DNA of 15,301 nucleotides from Chitinophagaceae bacterium (GTDB lineage: Bacteria > Bacteroidota > Bacteroidia > Chitinophagales > Chitinophagaceae). The notes beneath the pieces are model-generated. The model saw nothing but the letters and a program-made list of their open reading frames with translations, had not been told where the DNA came from and made no database searches. The stretch covers positions 1 through 15,301 of the forward strand of contig JAOQAL010000017.1 in assembly GCA_025963615.1 (NCBI GenBank), written 5' to 3'. Position 1 is the first letter of the stretch, and every line of letters begins with the position of its first letter. This document shows, piece by piece, positions 1-7,487 of the stretch. The translations under genes were made by a program, and so were the position numbers.

Positions 1-170
1 TAAAAAATGAAAATTCCGGGAAATTGCATAATTCATTTGGGGGTGGCCTATACTATACGCCGTACAATATGGTAGTTATATCCGCAACTACTGCATTCTC
101 CGGCGAAGAATCATTATTCAATTTTACGATCGGATCCAAAATCAACTTAACCTTCTAAAACAGAGCCATT

Positions 171-1421
171 ATGAGCGATAACATCTATAAGCGTACCGCC
201 AGTTATGTTACCGGATTGTTTGAGAAGAATCCACATCCGAATCTGCAATTTCATAATCTCGACCATACAAAAAAAGTAGTAGAACGGACGCAGGAAATTG
301 CCGCGCATTATCAACTTAACGAAGCGGATACATTGATCATATATATTGCAGCATGGTTTCATGATACGGGTCACTTGTTTACAGAAATTGAAAAGCATGA
401 GAAAAAAAGTGTTGAACTGATGACTTCGTTTGCAAGCAACGAGAAAGAGATAACTGACGAATCTATAGAAAAGATCGCAAGCTGTATTTTGGCTACAAAG
501 CTGCCTCATGATCCAAAAAACCTGCTGGAAGAAATCATTTGCGATGCAGACACTTATCATTTTGGCACTAAAGAGTTTAAGACCACTAATAAACTTGTAA
601 AAAAAGAATTCCAATTACGGGGTTATCCAATTTTATTAAACGATTGGACGAAAAATACTATTGAGCTTCTCGAATCACATACCTTTTTTACTACTTATTG
701 TAAAGTTTTATTAGATCAGAAAAAGAAAAAAAATATAGAGTGGTTGAAGCGAAAGGATCGGGAGACTTCAGCTGACAATATACATCATAATTTGTTTGAA
801 TCGGGTTCTGATAACAAACAAAATTCAAAGCAAAAGGGTAATCTTTTGATAAAGGGATTACAAACGATAATGCGCGTCACGTCAGCAAACCACTTGCGGT
901 TGAGTGAAATGGCTGATCGGAAAGCAAACATTCTTATTTCGGTAAATGCTATTATTATCTCGGTTATTTTATCACTGCTTGGCGAGAAATTGGCTGACGA
1001 TCCCTATCTGACAATACCTGTGATACTGTTTCTGATATCATCATTGTCCACCATCATAGTTGCCATATTGTCCACATTGCCAAAAGTAACTGAAGGCGTT
1101 TTCACAAGAGACGATATTCTAAGCAAAAGAACCAATTTATTGTTTTTTGGAAACTTTTATAAATCGTCTTTAGAGGAATATCAATGGGCAATGGCCACAT
1201 TAATGAAGGATACCGAATACGTATATACCGTATTGGTTAAAGATATACACCAGATAGGAGTGGTACTGGGAAGGAAATACAAACTGGTAAGGTTGGCCTA
1301 CAATATCTTTATGGTTGGGCTTATCGTAACTGTAGCGGCATTTTTTGTAGCAATAATTGTTAACTATGGACATACAGCTGAGCGCTCTACGATTACGAGT
1401 GGCTCGGGCTCCCCATTATAA
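171..1421 (+). CDS. HD-domain phosphohydrolase fused to a PycTM (DUF5706) membrane domain
   Basis: This 416-residue protein has two parts. Residues 1 to about 190 form an HD hydrolase domain with the full metal-binding set: H32 in LDHTKK, H64-D65 in WFHDTGH, and D125/D127 in ICDADTYH. HD enzymes of this kind cleave phosphate esters of nucleotides, including cyclic nucleotides or (p)ppGpp; the substrate cannot be read here. A charged linker (about 183-225) leads to a C-terminal domain that I recognise as the Pycsar-effector membrane domain. It has the characteristic ADRKANILISVNA segment (248-260) and hydrophobic stretches at about 254-270, 281-302 and 378-398, so the protein should sit in the inner membrane with its HD domain in the cytoplasm. 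In Pycsar systems PycTM proteins respond to cCMP or cUMP and disrupt the membrane. It is the first gene of an apparent operon with ppk1 and a cyclase. The ATG at 171 lacks a clear ribosome binding site, which is usual in Bacteroidota. Family assignment is confident; a defence role is inference. Confidence 0.88.
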   Translation: MSDNIYKRTASYVTGLFEKNPHPNLQFHNLDHTKKVVERTQEIAAHYQLNEADTLIIYIAAWFHDTGHLFTEIEKHEKKSVELMTSFASNEKEITDESIEKIASCILATKLPHDPKNLLEEIICDADTYHFGTKEFKTTNKLVKKEFQLRGYPILLNDWTKNTIELLESHTFFTTYCKVLLDQKKKKNIEWLKRKDRETSADNIHHNLFESGSDNKQNSKQKGNLLIKGLQTIMRVTSANHLRLSEMADRKANILISVNAIIISVILSLLGEKLADDPYLTIPVILFLISSLSTIIVAILSTLPKVTEGVFTRDDILSKRTNLLFFGNFYKSSLEEYQWAMATLMKDTEYVYTVLVKDIHQIGVVLGRKYKLVRLAYNIFMVGLIVTVAAFFVAIIVNYGHTAERSTITSGSGSPL

Positions 1422-1433
1422 TTTGTGTTCGTG

Positions 1434-3473
1434 ATGTATTATAACAGGGATTTAAGTTGGCTTGAATTTAATCATCGTGTGCTCAACGAAGCAGCGTGTA
1501 AAATGGTGCCGCTATATGATCGTATCAAATTTCTTTCTATTTTTTCTTCAAATCTAGATGAATTTTTCAGTATTCGATATCCCGTTATTCTTGCTATTTC
1601 AAATCTTAAGACAAAGACACAACGAAAAATTGAGAATGATCCGCATCCGGATGTTGCAGGCAGTATTCGAAAGGAAATTGAAGAACAGTTAGACGAATTC
1701 AATAACATTCTCACTAATGAAATTTTACCGGAGCTGGCAGCAAATAATATTATTCTTTACTACCACAAGGCAGTTATAGCAGAACACAAATACGAGGTGC
1801 GTGAGATATTTCTATCAAACGTTTTATCGTTTTTGCAACCAATATTTCTAAGGAGCGATATTATGGAGCGCTTTGAACCGGAAGCCAATAAGCTATACAT
1901 GATAATCTCCCTAAAAAAAATAGATGCTGATATTATTGATCATGCTATTATAAAAATCCCATCCGATCATTTGCAGCGATTCTATTGCCTGTCCCAGGTA
2001 AATGGACAAAATTACGTGATCTTTATTGACGATATTATCAGGGAAAACAGCAAGTATATTTTTCCGGGTTTTGAAATTGTGGGTGTGTACAGTATAAAAT
2101 TCAATAGAAACGAGGACATTGATTTTGAAGGCGACTATAAAGGAGACATCGTAAAAAAAATTGAACGAAAGCTTGTGAAGCGGGCTCATGGTTTTCCCTC
2201 CCGTTTTTTATTCGAATCAACTATGCCGCGAAATGTACAGCTGTATATTGCTTCAATTTTTGAGATAGAACATGAAGAGTTATTTGAGGATGGCAGATAC
2301 CACAATCTTTCAGATCTGAGTTCATTACCTCACTTTGGCAAACAACTGACAAACGAGGCCTGGGCTCCTTTGCATCTGTCGGTTTTTTCAGATAAAGAGG
2401 ATATTTTCAAGATATTGGAACGAAGAGATATACTGCTTCATTTTCCATACCAATCGTATAATCCGATCTTGTCATTTTTTAACCAGGCCGCTATTGATCC
2501 GGAAGTTGAGGAAATTTATATAACACTCTATCGTGTAGCTGCCGATTCCCTGATCGCAAATGCACTGATCAGCGCCGCCCGCAACGGGAAAAAAGTAGTC
2601 GCTTTCATTGAATTAAAAGCAAGATTTGATGAAGCAAATAATATTGCCTGGAGTAAGAAAATGAAAAAGGCAGGAATAACAATTATTTACAGCATTCCCG
2701 GAATAAAAGTTCATACCAAGATAGCGCTTATCGTAAAACGGACAGATGGTGTAAAGAAAACATATTCGATAATTGGTACGGGTAATTTCAATGAAGTTAC
2801 TGCAAGTCAATATACCGATCATATATTATTAACAACCAGGGAGGATATAAATAGTGAATTGATGGCCCTCTTCCGTTTTATTGAGAAGAGAGAAAAACCG
2901 TACCCCGGAAACACCCAGTTGTTTAAAAAAATTTTGGTTTCACAGTTCAATATGAACGAAAAATTTGAAAAGTTAATATTCAATGAAATTAAACAAGTTC
3001 AAAAAACCGGTTATGGCCTGATACGAATAAAGCTAAATAACCTTGAGGAACCGGGCATGATCAACCTTTTATATAAAGCGTCTGCTGCGGGCGTCAAGAT
3101 ACAATTGATCGTTCGGAGTATTTGCTGTTTGATTCCACAGGTTAGCGGGCTAAGTATGAACATTGAAGTTAAGCGGATAGTAGATCGATACCTTGAGCAC
3201 ACCCGGATTTTTATATTTGGTAAGGATGCTGACGCTAAGGTGATTATTGGTTCGGCAGACTGGATGACAAGAAACCTTTATCACAGGATCGAAGTATGTG
3301 CTCAGGTTACGGATGCCGGTTGCAAAAAAGAACTGCTTGACTACTTCAACCTTCAATGGCGTGGTACTGAAAAATTAGCGTACATTAATAAGCTAAAAAA
3401 CGGGAGTGAGCCGGAGAATGTGTCATACAATGCACAAGAGTCTATTTATGAGTATCTAAGAGAAAATTCATGA
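1434..3473 (+). CDS. ppk1: Polyphosphate kinase 1
   Basis: This protein of 679 residues is close to the roughly 690 typical of PPK1, which reversibly transfers the terminal phosphate of ATP to a growing polyphosphate chain. The N-terminus carries the family signature NRDLSWLEFN followed by FSSNLDEFFSIR. The autophosphorylated histidine is H427 in GIKVHTKIAL, matching E. coli His435. The second catalytic histidine is H589 in RYLEHTRIFIF, matching E. coli His592. The nearby SADWMTRNLYHRIEV is the usual C-terminal domain motif. All key residues are present, so it should be active. I chose the ATG at 1434 over an in-frame GTG at 1425 because MYYNRDLSW fits the usual PPK1 N-terminus. The gene starts 12 bases after the HD-PycTM stop, and its own stop overlaps the next start by four bases (ATGA), so translation of the cyclase is probably coupled to it. 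Its place between a PycTM protein and a cyclase is unusual; this may be an accessory copy. Confidence 0.95.
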   Translation: MYYNRDLSWLEFNHRVLNEAACKMVPLYDRIKFLSIFSSNLDEFFSIRYPVILAISNLKTKTQRKIENDPHPDVAGSIRKEIEEQLDEFNNILTNEILPELAANNIILYYHKAVIAEHKYEVREIFLSNVLSFLQPIFLRSDIMERFEPEANKLYMIISLKKIDADIIDHAIIKIPSDHLQRFYCLSQVNGQNYVIFIDDIIRENSKYIFPGFEIVGVYSIKFNRNEDIDFEGDYKGDIVKKIERKLVKRAHGFPSRFLFESTMPRNVQLYIASIFEIEHEELFEDGRYHNLSDLSSLPHFGKQLTNEAWAPLHLSVFSDKEDIFKILERRDILLHFPYQSYNPILSFFNQAAIDPEVEEIYITLYRVAADSLIANALISAARNGKKVVAFIELKARFDEANNIAWSKKMKKAGITIIYSIPGIKVHTKIALIVKRTDGVKKTYSIIGTGNFNEVTASQYTDHILLTTREDINSELMALFRFIEKREKPYPGNTQLFKKILVSQFNMNEKFEKLIFNEIKQVQKTGYGLIRIKLNNLEEPGMINLLYKASAAGVKIQLIVRSICCLIPQVSGLSMNIEVKRIVDRYLEHTRIFIFGKDADAKVIIGSADWMTRNLYHRIEVCAQVTDAGCKKELLDYFNLQWRGTEKLAYINKLKNGSEPENVSYNAQESIYEYLRENS

Positions 3474-4567
3474 AGATATCCAGGATAATAATATCTCGTT
3501 TTCCTGTAGCACTGAAATACAACTTTCGGAGAGTGCTTGTTATTGCAATTTGCTGGACGGTTATCGACATCATATGGACTCGATATTTTCATTTTTTGCC
3601 CAACCTGAATAACGAACATTTAATTCATTTTACTTCTATCAAAGCAATCCTGCTGCGTGGCGTGATCGTTTTTTTTATGAGCTACCTGATGGGATGGCTG
3701 CTTTTTTTCGGGATGAGGCATACACTTCGCAATTCATCGTTGCTGATGACTCTTGTAGCAAAGACAGGTATTATACTCCTCGCAGCATTAGCTATGAATT
3801 TTTTATTGCATTTTACGCAATTGGCATTTGTTTCAAACTTATCATTTTCAACATCCTGGCAAATTTTCTTTAGCGATGCTTCGTCCGTATTGTGGTTGTT
3901 ACACCATAGTGTAGGGTGGATTGCTTTATTTCTCATCACTCAATTGGGTGTGGAATTTCAGGAGAAATATTCACCTGGAGTTTTTTGGGAGATACTGATC
4001 GGCAAATACATTCAACCTAAAGTTGAAAAAAGAATCATCATGTTTTTAGATCTCAATGATTCTACAACAATAGCTGAAGGTCTGGATAGCAAAAAGTACT
4101 TTAGCTTTTTGCGGGATTTTATTTATTTCGTTTCGATCGCATTAATTGAGTATGATGGGCATATTTACCAATATATTGGCGATGAAATAGTTGTGTCATG
4201 GAGCAACACTTCATATAATAAACTTAATTGCCTTGACGCGGTAGGAATAGCATCCAGGCTACTTCAGAAAAATAGTAACTACTTTCAGAAGCGTTACGGA
4301 GTAGTACCTAAATTCAGCACCGGTCTCCATGTGGGAGAAGTAACGGTAGGTGAAATAGGGATCATTAAAAAAGACATTGTAATGAGTGGTGATACTATGA
4401 ATACCGCATCACGAATTTGTGATTATGGAAAATCAGTTAATGCCATGTGTGTTGCATCAGCTGAATTTATTAGTGATATAACTATCAGTTGGGAAACTAC
4501 GAATTTTGGTCCTGTTGACCTAAAAGGAAAAAACGAAAGTGTTGAGCTGTTTGCAGTGAATATGTAA
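3470..4567 (+). CDS. Membrane-bound class III nucleotide cyclase
   Basis: This 365-residue protein has an N-terminal membrane domain with four predicted helices (about 21-39, 58-82, 91-120 and 136-160). A short linker (about 161-187) joins it to a C-terminal class III cyclase domain (about 188-365). Both metal-binding aspartates are present, D194 in MFLDLNDST and D238 in YIGDE. The transition-state pair N311 and R315 lies in MNTASRI, so the domain looks catalytic. The two positions that select the base are not those of a standard adenylate cyclase: the usual lysine is Q234 (YQYIGD) and the usual Asp/Thr aligns with V304. The product could be cAMP, cGMP or a pyrimidine cyclic nucleotide. I recall the same Gln-type motif in many Bacteroidota cyclases, so it need not be specific to this locus. 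The ATG overlaps the ppk1 stop, and the last eight bases before the next convergent gene leave no room for a clear terminator. The operon partner with a PycTM domain is a plausible receiver of its product. Confidence 0.88.
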   Translation: MKISRIIISRFPVALKYNFRRVLVIAICWTVIDIIWTRYFHFLPNLNNEHLIHFTSIKAILLRGVIVFFMSYLMGWLLFFGMRHTLRNSSLLMTLVAKTGIILLAALAMNFLLHFTQLAFVSNLSFSTSWQIFFSDASSVLWLLHHSVGWIALFLITQLGVEFQEKYSPGVFWEILIGKYIQPKVEKRIIMFLDLNDSTTIAEGLDSKKYFSFLRDFIYFVSIALIEYDGHIYQYIGDEIVVSWSNTSYNKLNCLDAVGIASRLLQKNSNYFQKRYGVVPKFSTGLHVGEVTVGEIGIIKKDIVMSGDTMNTASRICDYGKSVNAMCVASAEFISDITISWETTNFGPVDLKGKNESVELFAVNM

Positions 4568-4575
4568 GTTGAACA

Positions 4576-5502
4576 CTAATCAATATCCCAATTAAGTTTT
4601 ACCCCCTGTCCATAAGGCGTTGGCGTCATCCCTACTGACAGCTTATGATTTTTAAATCGATGAACCTCAGGTACGAGAATACCGCATGCTGCTCCGATGA
4701 CAACCCCGATCATCACATCTGATGGGAAATGAAGCATTGCCTTTACCCTGAAATACCCTTCGGCCAGGGGCGGCAAAGTAGCTAAACCATACAGCAGGTA
4801 TTTTTTATTGCCAATCTCAGGGTGATAATCGCAATATACTTTTACCATAAAATAAGTGGAAGCGATAGCAGTAGCTGTATGTCCGCTATACATCGAGTTT
4901 CGGTTATTACCACCTTTCTTTTCGTCAATGGATAGCTGTTCATAATAAACGAGCGGACGAAATTTGTTCTGAAATTCAGGACCGAAAGGGCTATAATTAT
5001 ATATACTAAAAGTGATGGAATGCATTTCATAATACATCACCAATATCCTAAACCAATCTTTCTTTATATTTTTGTCCATGGCAAGAAACGCGGGCAAGAC
5101 GATCAGGCCAGGTAGTGTATAATCTGACGCCAGGGCATAGTCATGTCGTTTAGCGGGATCCTGGTTGAACGCTATTTGATCAAAGCTTGAGTAGACGTTC
5201 CTGTTCAACCCTCGAAATTCCTGATCGTTGATAGTTATCTTGTTTTTTATTACATAGGGAATGGCGTATATGTCGGTGGCAGTCGCAACAACACATATTG
5301 TGCTGCTCACCCAGTAATTGACTCTGTAAAGATGCGTCGTGTCTTTTTTCTTACCCGATTCTCCGGCAATGGGCGGTTGAGGATCAGTATTTTCAATTGA
5401 GCGAACTGAATCTGTAATCACTGTTTGTGCATTCACGATCGTCGGCGGAGTTGCAATGCCGATTGCAGACAGTAAAATGAGAAAATAGGATCGACACCTC
5501 AT
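4576..5502 (-). CDS. Exported PAP2-family phosphatase (paralogue A)
   Basis: This 308-residue protein begins with a signal peptide (about 1-25, ending in NAQ), so it works outside the cytoplasm. The PAP2 core lies in the C-terminal half: RP at 182-183 (motif 1), S206-G207-H208 (motif 2, YSGH instead of PSGH) and R252/H258/D262 in FRVKAMLHFPSD (motif 3). PAP2 enzymes remove phosphate from lipid phosphates such as undecaprenyl diphosphate or phosphatidic acid through a phospho-histidine, here probably H258. The lysine that normally sits seven residues before the Arg of RP is replaced by Pro, so activity or specificity may differ. Hydrophobic segments at about 66-86, 130-142 and 263-278 suggest membrane insertion. 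The last 25 residues after the PAP2 core (LSVGMTPTPYGQG...) look like a soluble or strand-like tail. It runs convergent with the cyclase gene and divergent from a related PAP2 gene. Confidence 0.82.
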   Translation of the reverse strand: MRCRSYFLILLSAIGIATPPTIVNAQTVITDSVRSIENTDPQPPIAGESGKKKDTTHLYRVNYWVSSTICVVATATDIYAIPYVIKNKITINDQEFRGLNRNVYSSFDQIAFNQDPAKRHDYALASDYTLPGLIVLPAFLAMDKNIKKDWFRILVMYYEMHSITFSIYNYSPFGPEFQNKFRPLVYYEQLSIDEKKGGNNRNSMYSGHTATAIASTYFMVKVYCDYHPEIGNKKYLLYGLATLPPLAEGYFRVKAMLHFPSDVMIGVVIGAACGILVPEVHRFKNHKLSVGMTPTPYGQGVKLNWDID

Positions 5503-5663
5503 AAATTTATTTTGTTTAATAAAATAAAATTCATGCCATGTACTACTTTCGCAGATAGCCTTTCCATGGTGTCGTAGATTGATTTTGAAATGATGTTTTT
5601 TAGGATGATTTTCATTTCATGGCACAATAATATTGTATGTATCAGGATCATTTATTAGTGTTT
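5503..5663. promoter_or_regulatory. Divergent intergenic region between two PAP2 genes
   Basis: This AT-rich gap separates two divergent, related PAP2 genes and must hold the start signals for both if they are expressed separately. I looked for the Bacteroidota -7/-33 pair (TAnnTTTG with an upstream TTG) and found only a weak match, TGATTTTG at 5580-5587 on the + strand, with no good partner upstream. The position supports a regulatory role; the sequence alone does not define a promoter. Confidence 0.35.
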
Positions 5664-6551
5664 ATGAAACTGAAATGTATACTTCCTCTTCTTCTATTCC
5701 TGGTGTTAAGGGTCAATGCGCAGGAAGACACGGCTTCGGTGATTATAGATTCCGTAAAAATTGAAATTCCGGACTCTTTTGTCGCAAACAAAACAAGGAA
5801 ATCAGAATCAATATACCACCTGAAAAAGGGAATCGACTATCCTGTTGTCGCAGTGTTAGGTGGTACATCTATCTATTTAATGATGATTATCTATAGTAAG
5901 CCCGAAACCCCTGCATCGGTTATTCTAAATTTGAATAAAAATGCCATCCCTCCTTATGATAGGTGGAATGCCGGCTGGCATGACGCCAATCTGGACAAAG
6001 TCAGCTATTATCCTTTTTATGCTGTAATGCCTTTGCCACTTTTGTTTTTAGCTGATAGGAAAATGAAAAATGACCTTGGTAAAATTGGCGTACTGTACCT
6101 TGAATCGTTCGCTTTAGAAGGAATTATTTATTCCGGTTCTGTATATTTTGTTGACCGGTTTCGTCCAGATGTATATAACACAAACCTGGGCTTGAATTAC
6201 CGGACAAACGGCAATTTTAGAAATTCTTTTTTTGCTGGCCATGTGGCTGTTGTCGCTAATTCCACTTTTTTTATGTCTTCGGTATTTATGGCTTACCATC
6301 CTCATTCGAAATTAAAATGGGTATTGTATGGTACATCTGCCGCGGCAACGCTCGGAATGTCCTATATGAGGATCCGCGCCGGAAAACATTTTGTATCAGA
6401 TGTAGCAACGGGAATTCTTGTTGGGGTCGGATGCGGATTGCTTACTCCTGAACTGCATAAAAACAGGAACGATAAGCGACAACGTTGGTCGCTTAATCCC
6501 GATCTGTCTGAAAAAGGCGGAGGCGGATTTACTTTTACATATAAGTTATAA
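5664..6551 (+). CDS. Exported PAP2-family phosphatase (paralogue B)
   Basis: From the ATG at 5664 this is a 295-residue protein with a clear signal peptide (MKLKCILPLLLFLVLRVNAQ). An in-frame ATG at 5637 would add nine residues ahead of the signal, so I prefer the later start. PAP2 motifs are R167-P168 in DRFRP, A191-G192-H193 in FFAGH, and R236/H242/D246 in MRIRAGKHFVSD. As in the divergent neighbour, the first-motif lysine is missing (Val at that place) and PSGH is altered. The shared layout (signal peptide, about 100-residue lead-in, PAP2 core, LTPELH versus LVPEVH after motif 3) marks the two as paralogues. Likely substrates are envelope lipid phosphates, but the altered motifs make the exact reaction uncertain. 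The C-terminal tail is rich in glycine and ends in an alternating GFTFTYKL, possibly a beta strand. Confidence 0.82.
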   Translation: MKLKCILPLLLFLVLRVNAQEDTASVIIDSVKIEIPDSFVANKTRKSESIYHLKKGIDYPVVAVLGGTSIYLMMIIYSKPETPASVILNLNKNAIPPYDRWNAGWHDANLDKVSYYPFYAVMPLPLLFLADRKMKNDLGKIGVLYLESFALEGIIYSGSVYFVDRFRPDVYNTNLGLNYRTNGNFRNSFFAGHVAVVANSTFFMSSVFMAYHPHSKLKWVLYGTSAAATLGMSYMRIRAGKHFVSDVATGILVGVGCGLLTPELHKNRNDKRQRWSLNPDLSEKGGGGFTFTYKL

Positions 6552-6614
6552 CAAGCCATGCTGCGTATAGTTGCAAAAATGCACCAATTACAAGCTGGCT
6601 ACAGCGGTGGCTTG
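6552..6614 (+). repeat. Imperfect inverted repeat just after a PAP2 stop codon
   Basis: CAAGCCATGCTG (6552-6563) can pair with CAGCGGTGGCTTG (6602-6614): seven base pairs, one bulged base, one G-U pair and four further pairs, with a loop of about 38 bases. It begins right after the stop codon of the upstream PAP2 gene. It could be a transcript-end structure, but there is no U-tract directly after it, so a standard intrinsic terminator is not supported. Confidence 0.35.
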
Positions 6615-6712
6615 GCACGGCTTTTCTGGGCATTTGGTAAACAATGCAATTGCCTGTCCGGGTTGAAGATCGGGTGTTATGGCTGACTATTTGAGTTTAA
6701 GTTACTTGAGCA

Positions 6713-7456
6713 ATGACTAACAGGAAAAAAGCAATCCCGCAATTTGGAAAAGAAAGATCGCAGCGAATAAGGGAAGGCGTATTTAAGCACCTGACCTTAA
6801 AGCTTGCAGCGATAAGTGGCCTATTCGTGGCGTGTTTGTATACATTCGGTTATATTCTTGCAGAAGTTGTTTATGAAGATGAAAAGAAGATAGATAATTC
6901 GATCTTTACATTTTTCGATAAGATATCCTCCGACCGCCTTGTGGAAATAATGAAATCGTTGACCTTCTTCGGCTCGCATATTTTCCTACTGCCTGCCTAC
7001 TCCTTACTTATTTTGTATTTTATTGCCCGCAAAAAATACAGGTATGGGCTGCATATAGCAATAATAGCATTAAGCAGCACTGCGCTGCTATTTGCTTTGA
7101 AGAACATAACCCGTCGAAGTCGTCCGGACATGCCGTTTGTAAAGGACATTACTAATTTTAGCTTTCCCAGTGGCCACGCTCTTTCTGCATTTATTTTTTT
7201 CAGTATTTATATATATATCGTCTGGCATGGTCACCTCCCCCTCCAGCTAAAGTGGATTTACACTGCTTTTCTTTGCGCACTAGCTGCTGCAGTAGGTGCC
7301 AGCCGTATTGTACTAAGGGTTCACTACCCCACCGATGTGATTGCTGGTTTTTGCCTTGGTATTATCTGGGTAATGTCATCATTCTGGATCATGAAGAAGA
7401 TATCTAAGAATGATAAAGAACAATTGAAGGTTGCAGAAGCTCAGGAAACGCTTTGA
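6713..7456 (+). CDS. Integral-membrane PAP2 lipid phosphatase (PgpB/BcrC-like)
   Basis: This 247-residue protein has all three PAP2 motifs in canonical form: K130 through R137-P138 (KNITRRSRP), PSGH at 152-155, and S197-R198/H204/D208 in SRIVLRVHYPTD. H204 is the expected phospho-enzyme nucleophile and H155 the general acid. Hydrophobic segments at about 30-52, 84-105, 112-130, 156-172, 182-196 and 207-226 make it a multi-pass inner-membrane enzyme without a cleaved signal. Such enzymes dephosphorylate undecaprenyl diphosphate, phosphatidylglycerophosphate or phosphatidic acid; the sequence does not decide among these. The basic N-terminus (RKKAIPQFGKERSQR) should stay in the cytoplasm. It lies 161 bases after another PAP2 gene on the same strand but belongs to a different subfamily, without signal peptide or long lead-in. 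It is convergent with the next gene, with 31 bases between. Confidence 0.88.
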   Translation: MTNRKKAIPQFGKERSQRIREGVFKHLTLKLAAISGLFVACLYTFGYILAEVVYEDEKKIDNSIFTFFDKISSDRLVEIMKSLTFFGSHIFLLPAYSLLILYFIARKKYRYGLHIAIIALSSTALLFALKNITRRSRPDMPFVKDITNFSFPSGHALSAFIFFSIYIYIVWHGHLPLQLKWIYTAFLCALAAAVGASRIVLRVHYPTDVIAGFCLGIIWVMSSFWIMKKISKNDKEQLKVAEAQETL

Positions 7457-7487
7457 ACCAACTAATCTTTCATACATTTTTCCCAAA

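Noticed and set aside
1..170. A promoter or leader gene before the HD-PycTM operon
   Set aside because: Only a 22-codon frame from position 8 exists and no convincing -33/-7 pair with correct spacing was found, so nothing is annotated.
147..614. 155-residue open frame on the minus strand
   Set aside because: It is the antisense shadow of the HD domain, which has conserved catalytic motifs; its own product is Phe/Cys-rich and resembles nothing.
1425..1433. GTG start for ppk1 at 1425
   Set aside because: The ATG at 1434 gives the usual PPK1 N-terminus and a more common start codon.
171..4567. Calling the operon a complete Pycsar defence system
   Set aside because: The cyclase is a widespread membrane type with undefined product, the effector carries an HD hydrolase, ppk1 intervenes, and no other defence gene is nearby. 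I keep it only as a hypothesis.
5637..5663. ATG at 5637 as start of the second PAP2 gene
   Set aside because: It puts nine polar and mixed residues before a textbook signal peptide that starts at 5664.
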